64,000 bases of DNA from Thiomicrorhabdus sp. Milos-T2 (GCF_000702325.1 NZ_KL370891.1:1-64000), one strand, 5' to 3'; shown: positions 1 through 9,634, counted from the first letter of the stretch. Notes: generated from the sequence alone by a model not told the origin. Program-made: numbers and translations.

Positions 1-2
1 CG

Positions 3-3000
3 CACACAGTCGAGTTGTACTCATTCGATGAAAATGGAACTGAAATTCCAGTGGAGGTGCCAGCAGGCGAAACCGTGACGGTAACGATTGGCTACAACCA
101 AGACGGTACGGACACAGCGGGATCAGGAGACTACACGCAAGATACGAGTGTGACGATAGGTGCAGGTCAAAGCACAGGGACAGTGAGTGTTGCGACGGAT
201 GATGACGTGTTCGATGAAAACAACGAATTCTACACAGCGACCTTGACAGGCGTGGGCACAGTGAATGACAGCTTCGAAGCGTTGGTGATTGACACAGCCG
301 CGGATGAAGTAACAGGAACGATCAGTGATGATGATTACTCACCTATTGGTGTTGATGACTCGGTTTCTGCGACTGAAGGGTCAACTTTAAACTTTACTAC
401 GGTATTAAATAATGACTCAGATGGTGACAACGATCCACTAAGTGTTGGTTTTGTCAAAGATGGTTCTAGAACTGAACAGCTAGTTTCTGGGCCTGTGACA
501 TTCACAACTGTCTTAGGTGGTACAGTCGTTATGCAGTCTGATGGATCTTATACTTATACTGCTCCCGTTCGAAATCACAGTGATGCTGTACCAGATGTAG
601 ATAGTTTTGAATATAAGGCATCTGATGGCACTAATCTATCTGAGTGGTCTACAGTTACAATCAATATTACTGACACTGAACCAACAGCATTAGCGGATAG
701 TCAGACGTTGACTGAGGATGCTGTTAGTTTGGCTGGTAATGTGGTTGAAGGTATTAATGCAACTAAGGATGCCTTAGGTGCGGATGATGCGACTGTGACA
801 GGTGTGCAGTTAAATGATCCAGGCACTGCAGAAATTACAACAGGTTTAAATACTCCAATAGCGGGTACTTATGGAACTTTGACGCTTCAATCTGATGGTT
901 CTTATGACTATGTATTGAATGCAAATGCTCAGACTCTGCAAGATACTGAAACTGGTGTTGACACCTTTAGCTACACGTTAAAAGACAGCGATGGCGACTT
1001 CTCTAACACAACGGTAACGTTTAATGTTACAGGAAGTAATGACAACCCTACTATTGATAATATTAATGTCATTGCTGCGGTTTCTGAGGAAGGTTTAGCA
1101 TCAGGTATTGCAGATACTACTGGTGAGAATGCTGGAGATGATACTACTGATAGTGCTATTTATACGGGTACTTTAGGATTAAGTGATGTTGATGGTGATG
1201 CATTGACGGTTAGCTTGTCTAATCCAACTGAAGTGATAACTTCTGGTGGAGTACAGGTTGTATGGAACAGTGTAACCAATACTGATGGTTCGGCAACTCT
1301 AACCGGTACGGCGGGTGCAGGTGGAAGCCTAGTGGCAACCATCAATGTAGCCACTACAGGGGCTTATACCGTGACATTACATGCGCCAGTTGACCATCCT
1401 ACTAATTCTGTTGAGGATGTTTTATCGTTCAACTCTAGCGTGACAGTTACTGATGGCAATGGTGGTTCGGCTCAGACTAATCTAGCTGTTCGTATTGAAG
1501 ACGATATGCCAACGGCAAACGATATTGTTCAAGAAGTTATTGTGCCGCTTACCAATTCTAATGTCATGGTGATGTTGGATGTATCCGGAAGTATGGGGAT
1601 TGTTGATACGGGCGTCTTTGATTCGAGCGGTAACGAGTTGTCGCGTTTAGATGTTGCTAAGCAGGCAATTAGTGAAATGCTTGATAACTATGATGCTATG
1701 GGAGAGGTGCGTGTTCAGGTTGGTGTATTCTCTGATACTTTAGATACAAATATAGTCTGGATGTCTGTAGCTGATGCAAAAACCTATATAGACACGCTTA
1801 CTGCAGGTGGTGCAACAAACTATGACTATGGTTTAGATGGCCTTGAAACTATGTTTGGTACCTCTGGCAAGTTGGTCGATGGTCAAAACATCAGTTATTT
1901 CTTCTCAGACGGTGTACCAACTGTTTCTGACTACGCGCCAAATTATAATCAAGACTATCAGAGCTTAGATGATCCAAATGTCACGGTTACTCAGAATGGT
2001 GGTACCACCCAAACAGAACTTGGCGATGGTATTAGCGCAACAGAAGAAGCGGCTTGGATAGATTTCTTAACGCTGAATGATATTAATTCATACTCTGTTG
2101 GATTAGGTGCTAATGTTCCTGAGACTTATTTAAACCCGATTGCTTATGATGGAATTAATGCTGTAGACACTAATGCGTTGGTGATTGCTGATTATGCAGA
2201 CCTTGCAGATAGTTTAGTCGTTACTGTACCTGCTCCATTAACGGGTGACCTATTAACAGGAAACTTCAACACAAGCGGATTTGGTGTAGGTGCTGACGGA
2301 GGCTATGTTAGCGAAATCTTATTAGATGGTAATACTTATACCTTTGATGGTACTAATTTAACTATAACCGGTTCGGGTAATGGCTCTTATAGCTTTGATA
2401 GCACAACCAATACATTAACTATCAACACAGTTAAAGGCAGTAAAATTGTTGTCGATATGGATGGTGGTGAATATGAGTTTAACGCTAATCCATTATTGTT
2501 ATCTCCATATAACGAATATGCTAACTTTACCCTAGTTGATAATGACGGTGACCAAGCTAGTGGAGAAGTCACTTTCAATGTCATTCGTGAAGGCTATACT
2601 GGTCCGATTATTCAGAACCTAGACCCTGTTAGCTATGTTTCTGAGGAAGGTTTAGTTAATGGTATCGTCGATGCAGATGGCTTAAATGCTGGTGATGACA
2701 CCACTAATCTAACCATTGCGTCGGGTAATTTAGGATTATCAGATCCTGATAATGATCCTTTAACAGCCACTTTAGTTGCACCTACAGAAACCTATACTTC
2801 AAATGGTCAAGCCATTACCTGGACAGGTGACGGTATAGGCACTCTGGTTGGCTCAGCAAATGGTATTGATGTCATGACGGTTACTCTTAATAATAATGGA
2901 GATTACACGGTCACGCTGACAGGCCCCGTCGATCACCCAAATACTGCAGGTGAAGATGTTCTTAATGTGAATATTGGCATAGCGGTTTCTGATGGAACCA

Positions 3001-5189
3001 ATGTGGCGACTACAGAGCTTACTGTTAAGGTTGAAGATGATGCGCCAGTGGCGGCAGATGTTTCTAAAGATGTTGTTATGGGAACTCAAAACTTTAATGT
3101 CATGCTCATTTTAGACTTATCTGGAAGTATGAAAGGTCAGAACTTAGTTGATATGAAAGAAGCGGTTGTGAACACGCTGAATTTATATTCAGCGTTAGGT
3201 GATGTTGCGGTTCAAATCGTTAATTTCGCAACCCGAGCAGAAATCGAAAACGATGGCGGTTGGGTTACTGCCCAAGATGCCATTACATATATCGAAAATC
3301 TAACCGATGCGGTTTTAGATGGCGATAGCTTGAGTAATATGACCAACTATGATGCGGCTTTAGCGGAAGCGATGACGGCCTATGCAGAAACAGCTGGAAA
3401 AATTACAACCACAGGTGTTCAGGATATTTCTTACTTCTTATCGGATGGTTCACCAACAGCAAGTGATGGTACAACGGGTCAATTAATTTCAAACAATGGT
3501 GTAACTGATGTTAATGAAGACGAAGGTATTGATACAACTGAAAAAAGTTTTTGGGAAAACTTCTTAGTAACTAACCAAATTGACTCTTATGCCGTTGGCT
3601 TCGGTGGTGCAGCATTAGCAGAATTAGAACCGATTGCATTTGATGGTGAAAACAATGTTGAACGTCCTGCCATTGATGGTGCTAGTGGTTTGGATGCCGC
3701 TTTAGCAGGTACAGTTCCACCTGCACTAAGTGGTGATTTAATAACCGGAAACATTCAAGACAGTGGATTTAGCATTGGCGCCGATGGAGGCTTTGTAAGT
3801 ACCATTTCCGTAGGCGGTGCGACTTACTTATTTGATGGCTCTACGGTGACGGCACAAGGTAATGCTAATTACAGCTTTGATGCTAACAGTAAGACTATTT
3901 ACATTACTACCGCTAAAGGCAGTTCGTTGATTGTTGACTTGGATGATGGGGACTACACCTTCAATGGCAACCCTTATAAGTCTGAGCCTTATACCGATAG
4001 AGTCTCTTTTGAAGTATCCGATAATGATGGTGATACAGCGGGTGCTTTAGTCGCGTTTAATGTCTCTAAACAAGGTTACTCAGGCCCAAGTACGGTGGAT
4101 GAAGTGAATATGGTCACCTCTCAAAATCCATCAAAAGTGGTGTCTGGTACAGTGCTGGATAATATTGACTTTGGTCCAGATGGAGCAGGTCAAATTGACT
4201 CTATTGCCTATAATGGCGCTGTCTACAATGCTGTGGATTATCCTGCTGGAACAACTACTATCTCAATGACGAATGGAGGCTCTTTATTATTTGATTTCAC
4301 AACAGGAAGTTATACGTTTGACAACGCCGCAGGCACAGCTTCGGCTAATGAAATATTTGTTGTAACAGCAAGTGACAGTAATGGTGATAGCCAGTCGTTG
4401 AACTTGAAACTGAGTGCCGCAGGAATTGAAAATATTCCAGCAATTAATTATTCAGAAGATTTAACTAATAGTGTTACAGGTTGGGGAAGTCAAGTTAGCG
4501 CTACTACAAATGGCATGTTGATTGAGCAGGACGAAACAGCTTCTAAGACTTTTAGTTTTGGTGCAGAGAGTGCAGGAAGAGTTGTGACTATAGACTTTAA
4601 CCTGACTGTTGTAAATGCATGGGAAGATGCCACTCAAAATTATACGGATTATTTCAATGTATTAGTAAATGGCGAAAGTCAATATAGTGATTCATATACA
4701 GGTGGGACTCACCCTTATTCTTTTGATGTAGTCTTGGATGAAAATGGAGAGTTTAATCTTACTCTTGCAACAAATACTACAGCAGGGAATGAAGATGCAT
4801 GGATTAATGACTTTGCTATTACAGCACCAGATTCTAGTGTAAATCTAGGTGATTTCCTATATGGCAATTACGGTGAAACTGAGCAGTTTATTATTAATTC
4901 TGATGAAGATGTGACTCTAATTGATTTTGATCCTTATGATGACGTACTAGACTTAAGCGAGGTCATTACTGATACCGATGCAGAAGTTACCGCCAATAGC
5001 TTAGCGGAATATCTAGATTTTGCACTGGTTGATACGGATGGTGATTCTGTTGATGATTCGACTCAAATCAATATTGATTCAAATGGCGAGTCTGATGCCG
5101 GTGGAACAGTCACTTCAGTGATTATTCAGGATCAGTTATTAGATGAAAATGATATCAATGATATGAATATCGACTTCCAAAACGATTAA
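3..5189 (+). CDS. Giant type I-secreted adhesin with two VWA modules (5' end outside window)
   Basis: Extracellular repeat adhesin of the LapA/RTX-like class, probably exported by a type I secretion system and used for surface attachment. The frame is open from the first bases, so the N-terminus lies upstream; about 1,728 residues are visible. In order: a Calx-beta-like repeat (to ~110), cadherin/VCBS-like repeats (~110-345), then two tandem modules of ~500 residues (~345-865, ~865-1360). Each module has an Ig-like repeat starting VSEEGL, a von Willebrand A domain with a MIDAS motif (LDVSGSM near 520, LDLSGSM near 1035) and a T1SS-143-type repeat. The last ~100 residues are very acidic and contain DPYDDVLDLSEV, typical of type I secretion target domains. 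No transporter genes lie in the window. The first ~340 bases are visibly richer in G+C than the rest. The class is secure; the ligand is unknown. Confidence 0.88.
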   Translation, partial: HTVELYSFDENGTEIPVEVPAGETVTVTIGYNQDGTDTAGSGDYTQDTSVTIGAGQSTGTVSVATDDDVFDENNEFYTATLTGVGTVNDSFEALVIDTAADEVTGTISDDDYSPIGVDDSVSATEGSTLNFTTVLNNDSDGDNDPLSVGFVKDGSRTEQLVSGPVTFTTVLGGTVVMQSDGSYTYTAPVRNHSDAVPDVDSFEYKASDGTNLSEWSTVTINITDTEPTALADSQTLTEDAVSLAGNVVEGINATKDALGADDATVTGVQLNDPGTAEITTGLNTPIAGTYGTLTLQSDGSYDYVLNANAQTLQDTETGVDTFSYTLKDSDGDFSNTTVTFNVTGSNDNPTIDNINVIAAVSEEGLASGIADTTGENAGDDTTDSAIYTGTLGLSDVDGDALTVSLSNPTEVITSGGVQVVWNSVTNTDGSATLTGTAGAGGSLVATINVATTGAYTVTLHAPVDHPTNSVEDVLSFNSSVTVTDGNGGSAQTNLAVRIEDDMPTANDIVQEVIVPLTNSNVMVMLDVSGSMGIVDTGVFDSSGNELSRLDVAKQAISEMLDNYDAMGEVRVQVGVFSDTLDTNIVWMSVADAKTYIDTLTAGGATNYDYGLDGLETMFGTSGKLVDGQNISYFFSDGVPTVSDYAPNYNQDYQSLDDPNVTVTQNGGTTQTELGDGISATEEAAWIDFLTLNDINSYSVGLGANVPETYLNPIAYDGINAVDTNALVIADYADLADSLVVTVPAPLTGDLLTGNFNTSGFGVGADGGYVSEILLDGNTYTFDGTNLTITGSGNGSYSFDSTTNTLTINTVKGSKIVVDMDGGEYEFNANPLLLSPYNEYANFTLVDNDGDQASGEVTFNVIREGYTGPIIQNLDPVSYVSEEGLVNGIVDADGLNAGDDTTNLTIASGNLGLSDPDNDPLTATLVAPTETYTSNGQAITWTGDGIGTLVGSANGIDVMTVTLNNNGDYTVTLTGPVDHPNTAGEDVLNVNIGIAVSDGTNVATTELTVKVEDDAPVAADVSKDVVMGTQNFNVMLILDLSGSMKGQNLVDMKEAVVNTLNLYSALGDVAVQIVNFATRAEIENDGGWVTAQDAITYIENLTDAVLDGDSLSNMTNYDAALAEAMTAYAETAGKITTTGVQDISYFLSDGSPTASDGTTGQLISNNGVTDVNEDEGIDTTEKSFWENFLVTNQIDSYAVGFGGAALAELEPIAFDGENNVERPAIDGASGLDAALAGTVPPALSGDLITGNIQDSGFSIGADGGFVSTISVGGATYLFDGSTVTAQGNANYSFDANSKTIYITTAKGSSLIVDLDDGDYTFNGNPYKSEPYTDRVSFEVSDNDGDTAGALVAFNVSKQGYSGPSTVDEVNMVTSQNPSKVVSGTVLDNIDFGPDGAGQIDSIAYNGAVYNAVDYPAGTTTISMTNGGSLLFDFTTGSYTFDNAAGTASANEIFVVTASDSNGDSQSLNLKLSAAGIENIPAINYSEDLTNSVTGWGSQVSATTNGMLIEQDETASKTFSFGAESAGRVVTIDFNLTVVNAWEDATQNYTDYFNVLVNGESQYSDSYTGGTHPYSFDVVLDENGEFNLTLATNTTAGNEDAWINDFAITAPDSSVNLGDFLYGNYGETEQFIINSDEDVTLIDFDPYDDVLDLSEVITDTDAEVTANSLAEYLDFALVDTDGDSVDDSTQINIDSNGESDAGGTVTSVIIQDQLLDENDINDMNIDFQND

Positions 5190-5206
5190 TTTTTGAGGTA
5201 GAGTTA

Positions 5207-5235
5207 AAGGGCACGAATTAAGTGCCCTTTTTTTT
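5207..5235 (+). terminator. Rho-independent terminator of the adhesin gene
   Basis: Perfect 8-bp stem AAGGGCAC/GTGCCCTT with a 7-base loop, followed by a run of T. It lies 18 bases after the adhesin stop codon. Confidence 0.9.
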
Positions 5236-5246
5236 AATTCTGTTTT

Positions 5247-5274
5247 TTAGAAGAGCTTTGTTACGCGTTATAAT
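5247..5274 (+). promoter_or_regulatory. Possible sigma-70 promoter for the kinase gene
   Basis: A consensus TATAAT -10 box at 5269-5274 with a weak TTTAGA 16 bases upstream, 38 bases before the kinase start and after the adhesin terminator. Only the -10 is convincing. Confidence 0.4.
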
Positions 5275-5311
5275 GTAAAAAGCCTGTAGAAAATTATGGA
5301 GAAAAGACAGT

Positions 5312-6676
5312 ATGTCTGATGAGGTTTTGCCTATATTAGAACAACAACCTGATTTAAGTAAGATTAAGCTTATTAGTAAAGGCTCGATTGCATCTGTCTA
5401 TAAGGTTAAACAAACTACTGAAAAGGGCGAGCGTAAACAGTTTTTGCGTGTAATGCATGATATTCGTAATTATCAAGCGATTAAGCGTGAGAAAGATCTA
5501 CTGCACTACTTAAATCAGTTTCCTGAATTTATTCATTTTAATGAGATTCGTAAGGTTGGATACAGCTATTTACAGTTCTTTGATTTTGCTGGTAAGCGAA
5601 ACTTAAAGCAGACCATCAAAAAGTCAGGCTCTTTGTCTGCTAGGGCCACTAAAAAACTTTTGGAGGACATGGTTGCTATTTTAGAGCGTGTTCACTCTGT
5701 GGGTTTTGTTCATGGAGATATTGAACCAAGCAACATTGTTATGGGTAAAAAACAGGCTTATTTAGTCGATTGGAGCCATTCGATTCCATCATTAAGTTCT
5801 TTTGACACCGAGATGATAAAAGGCGATAAAAAATATTGCCCACCGGAACGTTTAAATGGTCAACTTGATGAAGCGGGTGATGTTTACTCTTTAGGTTGTA
5901 CACTTTATTTTGCATTAACTGGCAAGCATATTTATCGGTTAGATAAAGAAAATGATGAAGATAAACAGCTTTGGGCACATGTTCATCACACGGTTCATAA
6001 GATGAATAAACTGCCTATTTTTTGGCGTTATTTAATATTTTGGATGACACAAAAAGACCCAGCAAAACGACCAGGCCTGGTTGATTTAAAACAGTGGTTG
6101 GAAGACCTGACTGTGCCAGAATGGGTTAGGCAAATGAGTGTTAGGGTTGATAAATCTTATCCCGAAGAACCAATGACGGTTTTGGCAGATGAGCATTACA
6201 TGTACCCGATTTTTAAAAAAGCGTTGGAAAGTGAAAACTCAGGTGATTTAGATACGGCATTTAACCTTTATGAAAATTGTGCATTTAGAGATTATTCACG
6301 TGCAGAAAATAATTTAGGACGTATGTATGAGCAAGGGAAACCGGTAAGACAATCATACGCTATGGCGGCTAACATGTACCAACAAGCTTTTGAAAAGGGT
6401 AATCCTTATGCGGCTTATAATCTTGGGCGTTTGTTTGAAAAAGGTTTGGGGATGCCAAAAAATGTAGAACATGCCTTTAAGCTCTATCGTTTTGCCGCTA
6501 TTCGAGGCAATTTACAAGCCCAAAACGCATTAGCAATGATGTATTTAGATGGTCGAGGTACTGTAGCCAATATTGCACAAGCGCGATCATGGCTGGGATT
6601 GGCAGCACAGTATGGTCATTCTGACGCTAAGAAAAACATACGCATGTTGTTAAAAGAGTCTAAAAGAGTGCTTTAA
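5312..6676 (+). CDS. Ser/Thr protein kinase with C-terminal Sel1 repeats
   Basis: Hanks-type protein kinase domain (about residues 18-270) followed by about three Sel1-like helical repeats (~300-454), a scaffold type used for protein binding. A glycine-rich loop (KGSIASVYKV), the catalytic loop HGDIEPSN (~133) and the PPERL APE-like motif are present. Two key positions deviate: the usual ATP-anchoring lysine of strand 3 reads Arg (FLRVM, ~46), and DFG is replaced by DWS (~153). Activity may be weak or absent. No membrane segment is seen, so it is probably cytoplasmic. It lies 122 bases downstream of the adhesin with its own likely promoter, so a link to the adhesin is only positional. A CCAGGCCTGG palindrome at 6071-6080 encodes PGLV. 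Confidence 0.82.
   Translation: MSDEVLPILEQQPDLSKIKLISKGSIASVYKVKQTTEKGERKQFLRVMHDIRNYQAIKREKDLLHYLNQFPEFIHFNEIRKVGYSYLQFFDFAGKRNLKQTIKKSGSLSARATKKLLEDMVAILERVHSVGFVHGDIEPSNIVMGKKQAYLVDWSHSIPSLSSFDTEMIKGDKKYCPPERLNGQLDEAGDVYSLGCTLYFALTGKHIYRLDKENDEDKQLWAHVHHTVHKMNKLPIFWRYLIFWMTQKDPAKRPGLVDLKQWLEDLTVPEWVRQMSVRVDKSYPEEPMTVLADEHYMYPIFKKALESENSGDLDTAFNLYENCAFRDYSRAENNLGRMYEQGKPVRQSYAMAANMYQQAFEKGNPYAAYNLGRLFEKGLGMPKNVEHAFKLYRFAAIRGNLQAQNALAMMYLDGRGTVANIAQARSWLGLAAQYGHSDAKKNIRMLLKESKRVL
6071..6080. repeat. CCAGGCCTGG palindrome inside the kinase gene
   Basis: Exact copy of the iterated palindrome, read as Arg-Pro-Gly-Leu-Val at the end of the kinase domain. Confidence 0.85.
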
Positions 6677-6698
6677 GGGAATTTTAAAATCCCTTTTA
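6674..6698 (+). terminator. Possible terminator of the kinase gene
   Basis: AAGGG and CCCTT arms around an AT-rich centre, overlapping the kinase stop codon, followed by a T-rich stretch (ACTTTTTATT). The stem has one bulge. A moderate candidate. Confidence 0.5.
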
Positions 6699-6711
6699 AG
6701 ACTTTTTATTA

Positions 6712-6923
6712 GAGACCTTTGCACCCAAGGGCATAAACACGAGATAGGTGCGAAAGAAAAATGAGGGAAAATTTGCCTGATTCTCGACTTACCCCTTCAG
6801 GCGTCGAGTTCTTCGTTTGCGGCGGAAAATGTAGGGAATAGCTAGCTATTCGCAAGTTTTTCAACAAAAATTCGGGTGAATTTTAACCATTTTTACTCGT
6901 GCATACTCTCGTGCAAAGGCCTC
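6712..6923. repeat. MITE-like element, copy A
   Basis: 212-bp non-coding element with inverted ends GAGACCTTTGCAC/GTGCAAAGGCCTC. It is flanked by a perfect 5-bp direct repeat TATTA (6707-6711 and 6924-6928). It contains the central palindrome GAATAGCTAGCTATTC shared by copies B-E. No coding capacity. This copy has a short extra segment (CCCAAGGGCATAAACAC) just inside the left end. Confidence 0.85.
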
Positions 6924-6936
6924 TATTAGTTGAATC

Positions 6937-6954
6937 TTTACCAGGCCTGGTAAA
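6937..6954. repeat. Intergenic CCAGGCCTGG palindrome, 18 bp
   Basis: Perfect 18-bp palindrome TTTACCAGGCCTGGTAAA between two convergent genes (kinase and the unknown gene at 7039-7446). It may act as a bidirectional terminator hairpin. Confidence 0.85.
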
Positions 6955-7013
6955 TATTATTTAATTGGAAAGAGCTTTGTCTCACGCCGTTGGTGTAAAG
7001 CTTTTATTATCTT

Positions 7014-7032
7014 GAGACCTTTCAAAAGTCTC
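7014..7032. repeat. Minimal GAGAC/GTCTC inverted repeat
   Basis: 19-bp imperfect palindrome GAGACCTTTCAAAAGTCTC just downstream of the minus-strand gene at 7039. It resembles the joined ends of the MITE family and may serve as that gene's terminator. Confidence 0.5.
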
Positions 7033-7038
7033 ATCTTG

Positions 7039-7446
7039 TTAACGCTTTTTCTTAAGTTGTTTGGCAAAAGTGTTTAACCATTCACTAAAAACGGGATATT
7101 CTTCCGCAGACATCTCAATTACCTCTTTTACCGAATAAACATTCAGTGGTAAGCCAATACTTGAACAGGCGGCTTTCATTAAGTAAAGCAACTCTTCTTT
7201 ATTAAAGTTAGGGTTGGGTAAAAAATAAGTGGTTTTTGCTAACAGTGTGGCATTAAGAATGTCTGGCCATAATGTAATAGGAACATGATGTTCATTTAAC
7301 AAGGCGGTATCAGGATCATTTGCTTGTTGCATTAAAAGCAATTGGTTTAATGGTGTAAGAGTTAATAGATGTTCAGCAATATCTCTTGCATGCGGCGGTA
7401 ATTTTAAGAGCCCAGCCGTTTCATATTTATTTTCTAATAAGTGCAT
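7039..7446 (-). CDS. Unknown 135-residue protein
   Basis: Not recognised. The product is a soluble, mainly helical-looking protein with no signal peptide or membrane segment. It starts MHLLENKYETAG and ends in a basic tail KQLKKKR. It contains one Cys (AACSSIG) and a central stretch rich in Leu and Asn. It is transcribed alone, convergent with the kinase gene and divergent from apt. Composition matches its neighbours, which supports a real gene, but nothing visible indicates function. Confidence 0.6.
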   Translation of the reverse strand: MHLLENKYETAGLLKLPPHARDIAEHLLTLTPLNQLLLMQQANDPDTALLNEHHVPITLWPDILNATLLAKTTYFLPNPNFNKEELLYLMKAACSSIGLPLNVYSVKEVIEMSAEEYPVFSEWLNTFAKQLKKKR

Positions 7447-7681
7447 AAGGAAGTTTGCCGATTAACTTTTGGTTTATTAGGTCTATAATAGCATCGTTAA
7501 TTAATAGAGACCTTGACACAAGGTTATAAGTAAATAAAAAAGTTCGCTTTTTTCAATTGTCTTTGATTCGTGCTGAGGTTACTAGTAAAGTGGTTAGAAT
7601 AATCATTTATTACCTTAGAGTAAAGATGGATTGTCCTGTTTTTTAACCCGCAAACATAATGTATATAGTTATAGGAAAAGT

Positions 7682-8200
7682 ATGGCCCAACATCCATTAG
7701 CACAATATTTAGATGCCGTTCCCGATTTTCCCAAACCTGGGATTCTTTTTAGCGACATCTCTCCTCTTTTAAAAACCCACTTTACAGAAACAATTGATGC
7801 CATGAGTGCCCTATATACTGAAGCAGAGTGGGCGGAGATTGATTGTTTAGCGGGGATAGAATCACGTGGTTTTATTTTTGCTGCAGCTTTAGCTTACAAG
7901 CATAATAAAGGCTTTATTAAGGTAAGAAAACCTGGCAAGTTACCTAATGTTGCCGCTTCTATCGAATATGGTTTGGAATACGGTACAGATCGCTTAGAAA
8001 TGCAAAAAGGCGATGGAAGTAATATTGTTTTATTGGATGACTTAATTGCCACAGGTGGCTCAATGGGAGCGGCTGCTGAGTTGTGCGAAAAGGTTGGCTA
8101 TCATGTTTATGGCATGGCTTGCTTAATTGATTTAGCAAGTTTAAACAGTTTTAAATATAACGATATGCAGGTTCGTTCAGTTATACAATTTAATGATTAA
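7682..8200 (+). CDS. apt: Adenine phosphoribosyltransferase
   Basis: Salvages adenine with PRPP to give AMP and pyrophosphate in the cytoplasm. The PRPP-binding motif VLLDDLIATGGSM is intact, and FPKPGILFSDISPLL near the N-terminus and IESRGFIF are typical of Apt. The start is set at ATG 7682 (MAQHPL), preceded by AGGAAAAG; the in-frame TTG at 7631 would add 17 residues unlike the family. Product about 172 residues, the normal size. A GGDEF gene follows 23 bases downstream and may be co-transcribed. Confidence 0.95.
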   Translation: MAQHPLAQYLDAVPDFPKPGILFSDISPLLKTHFTETIDAMSALYTEAEWAEIDCLAGIESRGFIFAAALAYKHNKGFIKVRKPGKLPNVAASIEYGLEYGTDRLEMQKGDGSNIVLLDDLIATGGSMGAAAELCEKVGYHVYGMACLIDLASLNSFKYNDMQVRSVIQFND

Positions 8201-8223
8201 TTTATTCAGACAGGATGTTTTGA

Positions 8224-9609
8224 ATGCAGATTCCTAGGCTCACCAAAAGTATTTTTTTAGATCAGTTTCTCTACATGCAAATGATTGGAGTGATCATTGG
8301 ATTATCATTTCCACTCATTCTTGTTGGGTATGGTTTTCCTGAAAGAGAAGTGCTTACTTGGCAGTTTTTCTTAATAACCCAAGTGGCTGGACAAATGGTT
8401 GGATTAATCAGCTACGTCATGATTTCGATGGTTATTCGTCCGCATTTAAAACAATTAGCCATGAAAATGCAGGATATTGCAAACAGCCTACAAGATAAAG
8501 ATTTTATAGATTATTCCGTAAAATGCCATCATCAACTTTGTAATATGGACGTTATATCAAACGATGAGATTGGAGTAAGCGCTCATGCCTATAATCAGTT
8601 GTTAGAAGCGCTGATTGATTCGCATGAAAGTGAAGAAGTCTTTAATAAATTTACCAAAGTCATGTCTGCAAATCTTGAGGTTAGCACGCTTTCTGAAAAG
8701 ACCATTGAGTTACTTGTTAAGTCTACTAAGATTGAGGCTGCTGCCATATTACTGTTTAAACATGGTGAAGTTAAAGTCGAAGCCACGCAAGGTATCTTGC
8801 ATCCAGAGAGTTTAACGGAACATAGCAGTATTCTAGATGCGGTAGTCAAAGGTAAAGCACAAAGAATTACCTTGCCTAAACAAATACAATTAGACGGGGT
8901 TTTAACGCACTTTACGCCCTCAGAAGTCTTTGTTGAACCTATTGAGTTTAAAGGCTCACATTTAGGCGTTTTAGTTGCTGCAACGGGAGCTAAGACAGCG
9001 GATGATAGAACCAACTCGACCTTACATTTATTTGCAAGAAGCATGGGGCTTGCCTTAAATAACGCCTTAATTCACACAAAATTCCAAAGACTTGCTGCTT
9101 ACGACGGTTTAACCAATGTTTATAATCGTCGCTTTGGCATGACACGTTTAAAAGAAGACTTTGCTCGTGCATCAAGAGAGCAATCTCAACTCAGTGTCAT
9201 GATGGTAGATATTGATCACTTTAAGAAGATTAATGACAATTATGGTCATTTAGTTGGAGATAAAGCCATTAGATTGATTGCCTCTATTCTTAAAAATACC
9301 TTAAGAGACGGAGATATTGTGATTCGCTACGGTGGCGAAGAATTCTTAATGATTTTGCAAGGTGCAAACACCAAAGATGCATTACAAGTCAGTGAAAAAA
9401 TTCGACACCAAGTTCAAGACACTATCTTTAGTGAAGGTGAGCAACAAATTAGCCTTACCATCAGTGTAGGAGTTTGCGGTTTTCCAGAAATTCAAGTAGC
9501 AGATGAAGTCATGTTAATTGATAAGGCTGACCAAGCGCTATATCAAGCTAAACAGTCTGGGCGCAATAAAGCCATAGCCTACGGCAGTTCATTAGAAAAT
9601 TCTGATTGA
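8224..9609 (+). CDS. Membrane GAF-GGDEF diguanylate cyclase
   Basis: Makes cyclic-di-GMP from two GTP. Two hydrophobic segments near residues 18-38 and 50-75 anchor the N-terminus. A GAF-like sensory region covers about 140-285, and a GGDEF domain about 300-455. The active site reads GGEEF (RYGGEEFLMIL), a competent variant, and an inhibitory RxxD site (RDGD) sits exactly five residues upstream, so product feedback is likely. Metal and substrate motifs DIDHFKKIND and GHLVGD are present. It follows apt by 23 bases. The GAF ligand cannot be read from the sequence. Confidence 0.92.
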   Translation: MQIPRLTKSIFLDQFLYMQMIGVIIGLSFPLILVGYGFPEREVLTWQFFLITQVAGQMVGLISYVMISMVIRPHLKQLAMKMQDIANSLQDKDFIDYSVKCHHQLCNMDVISNDEIGVSAHAYNQLLEALIDSHESEEVFNKFTKVMSANLEVSTLSEKTIELLVKSTKIEAAAILLFKHGEVKVEATQGILHPESLTEHSSILDAVVKGKAQRITLPKQIQLDGVLTHFTPSEVFVEPIEFKGSHLGVLVAATGAKTADDRTNSTLHLFARSMGLALNNALIHTKFQRLAAYDGLTNVYNRRFGMTRLKEDFARASREQSQLSVMMVDIDHFKKINDNYGHLVGDKAIRLIASILKNTLRDGDIVIRYGGEEFLMILQGANTKDALQVSEKIRHQVQDTIFSEGEQQISLTISVGVCGFPEIQVADEVMLIDKADQALYQAKQSGRNKAIAYGSSLENSD

Positions 9610-9620
9610 TTTTACAAACC

Positions 9621-9634
9621 TACCAGGCCTGGTA
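9621..9634. repeat. Intergenic CCAGGCCTGG palindrome, 14 bp
   Basis: Perfect 14-bp palindrome TACCAGGCCTGGTA, 11 bases after the stop codon of the preceding GGDEF gene and upstream of the next one. Confidence 0.85.

Noticed and set aside
8595-9044. 149-residue minus-strand frame
   Set aside because: It lies entirely inside and opposite the clear GAF-GGDEF gene and is Ser/Leu/Cys-rich, as expected of a shadow frame.
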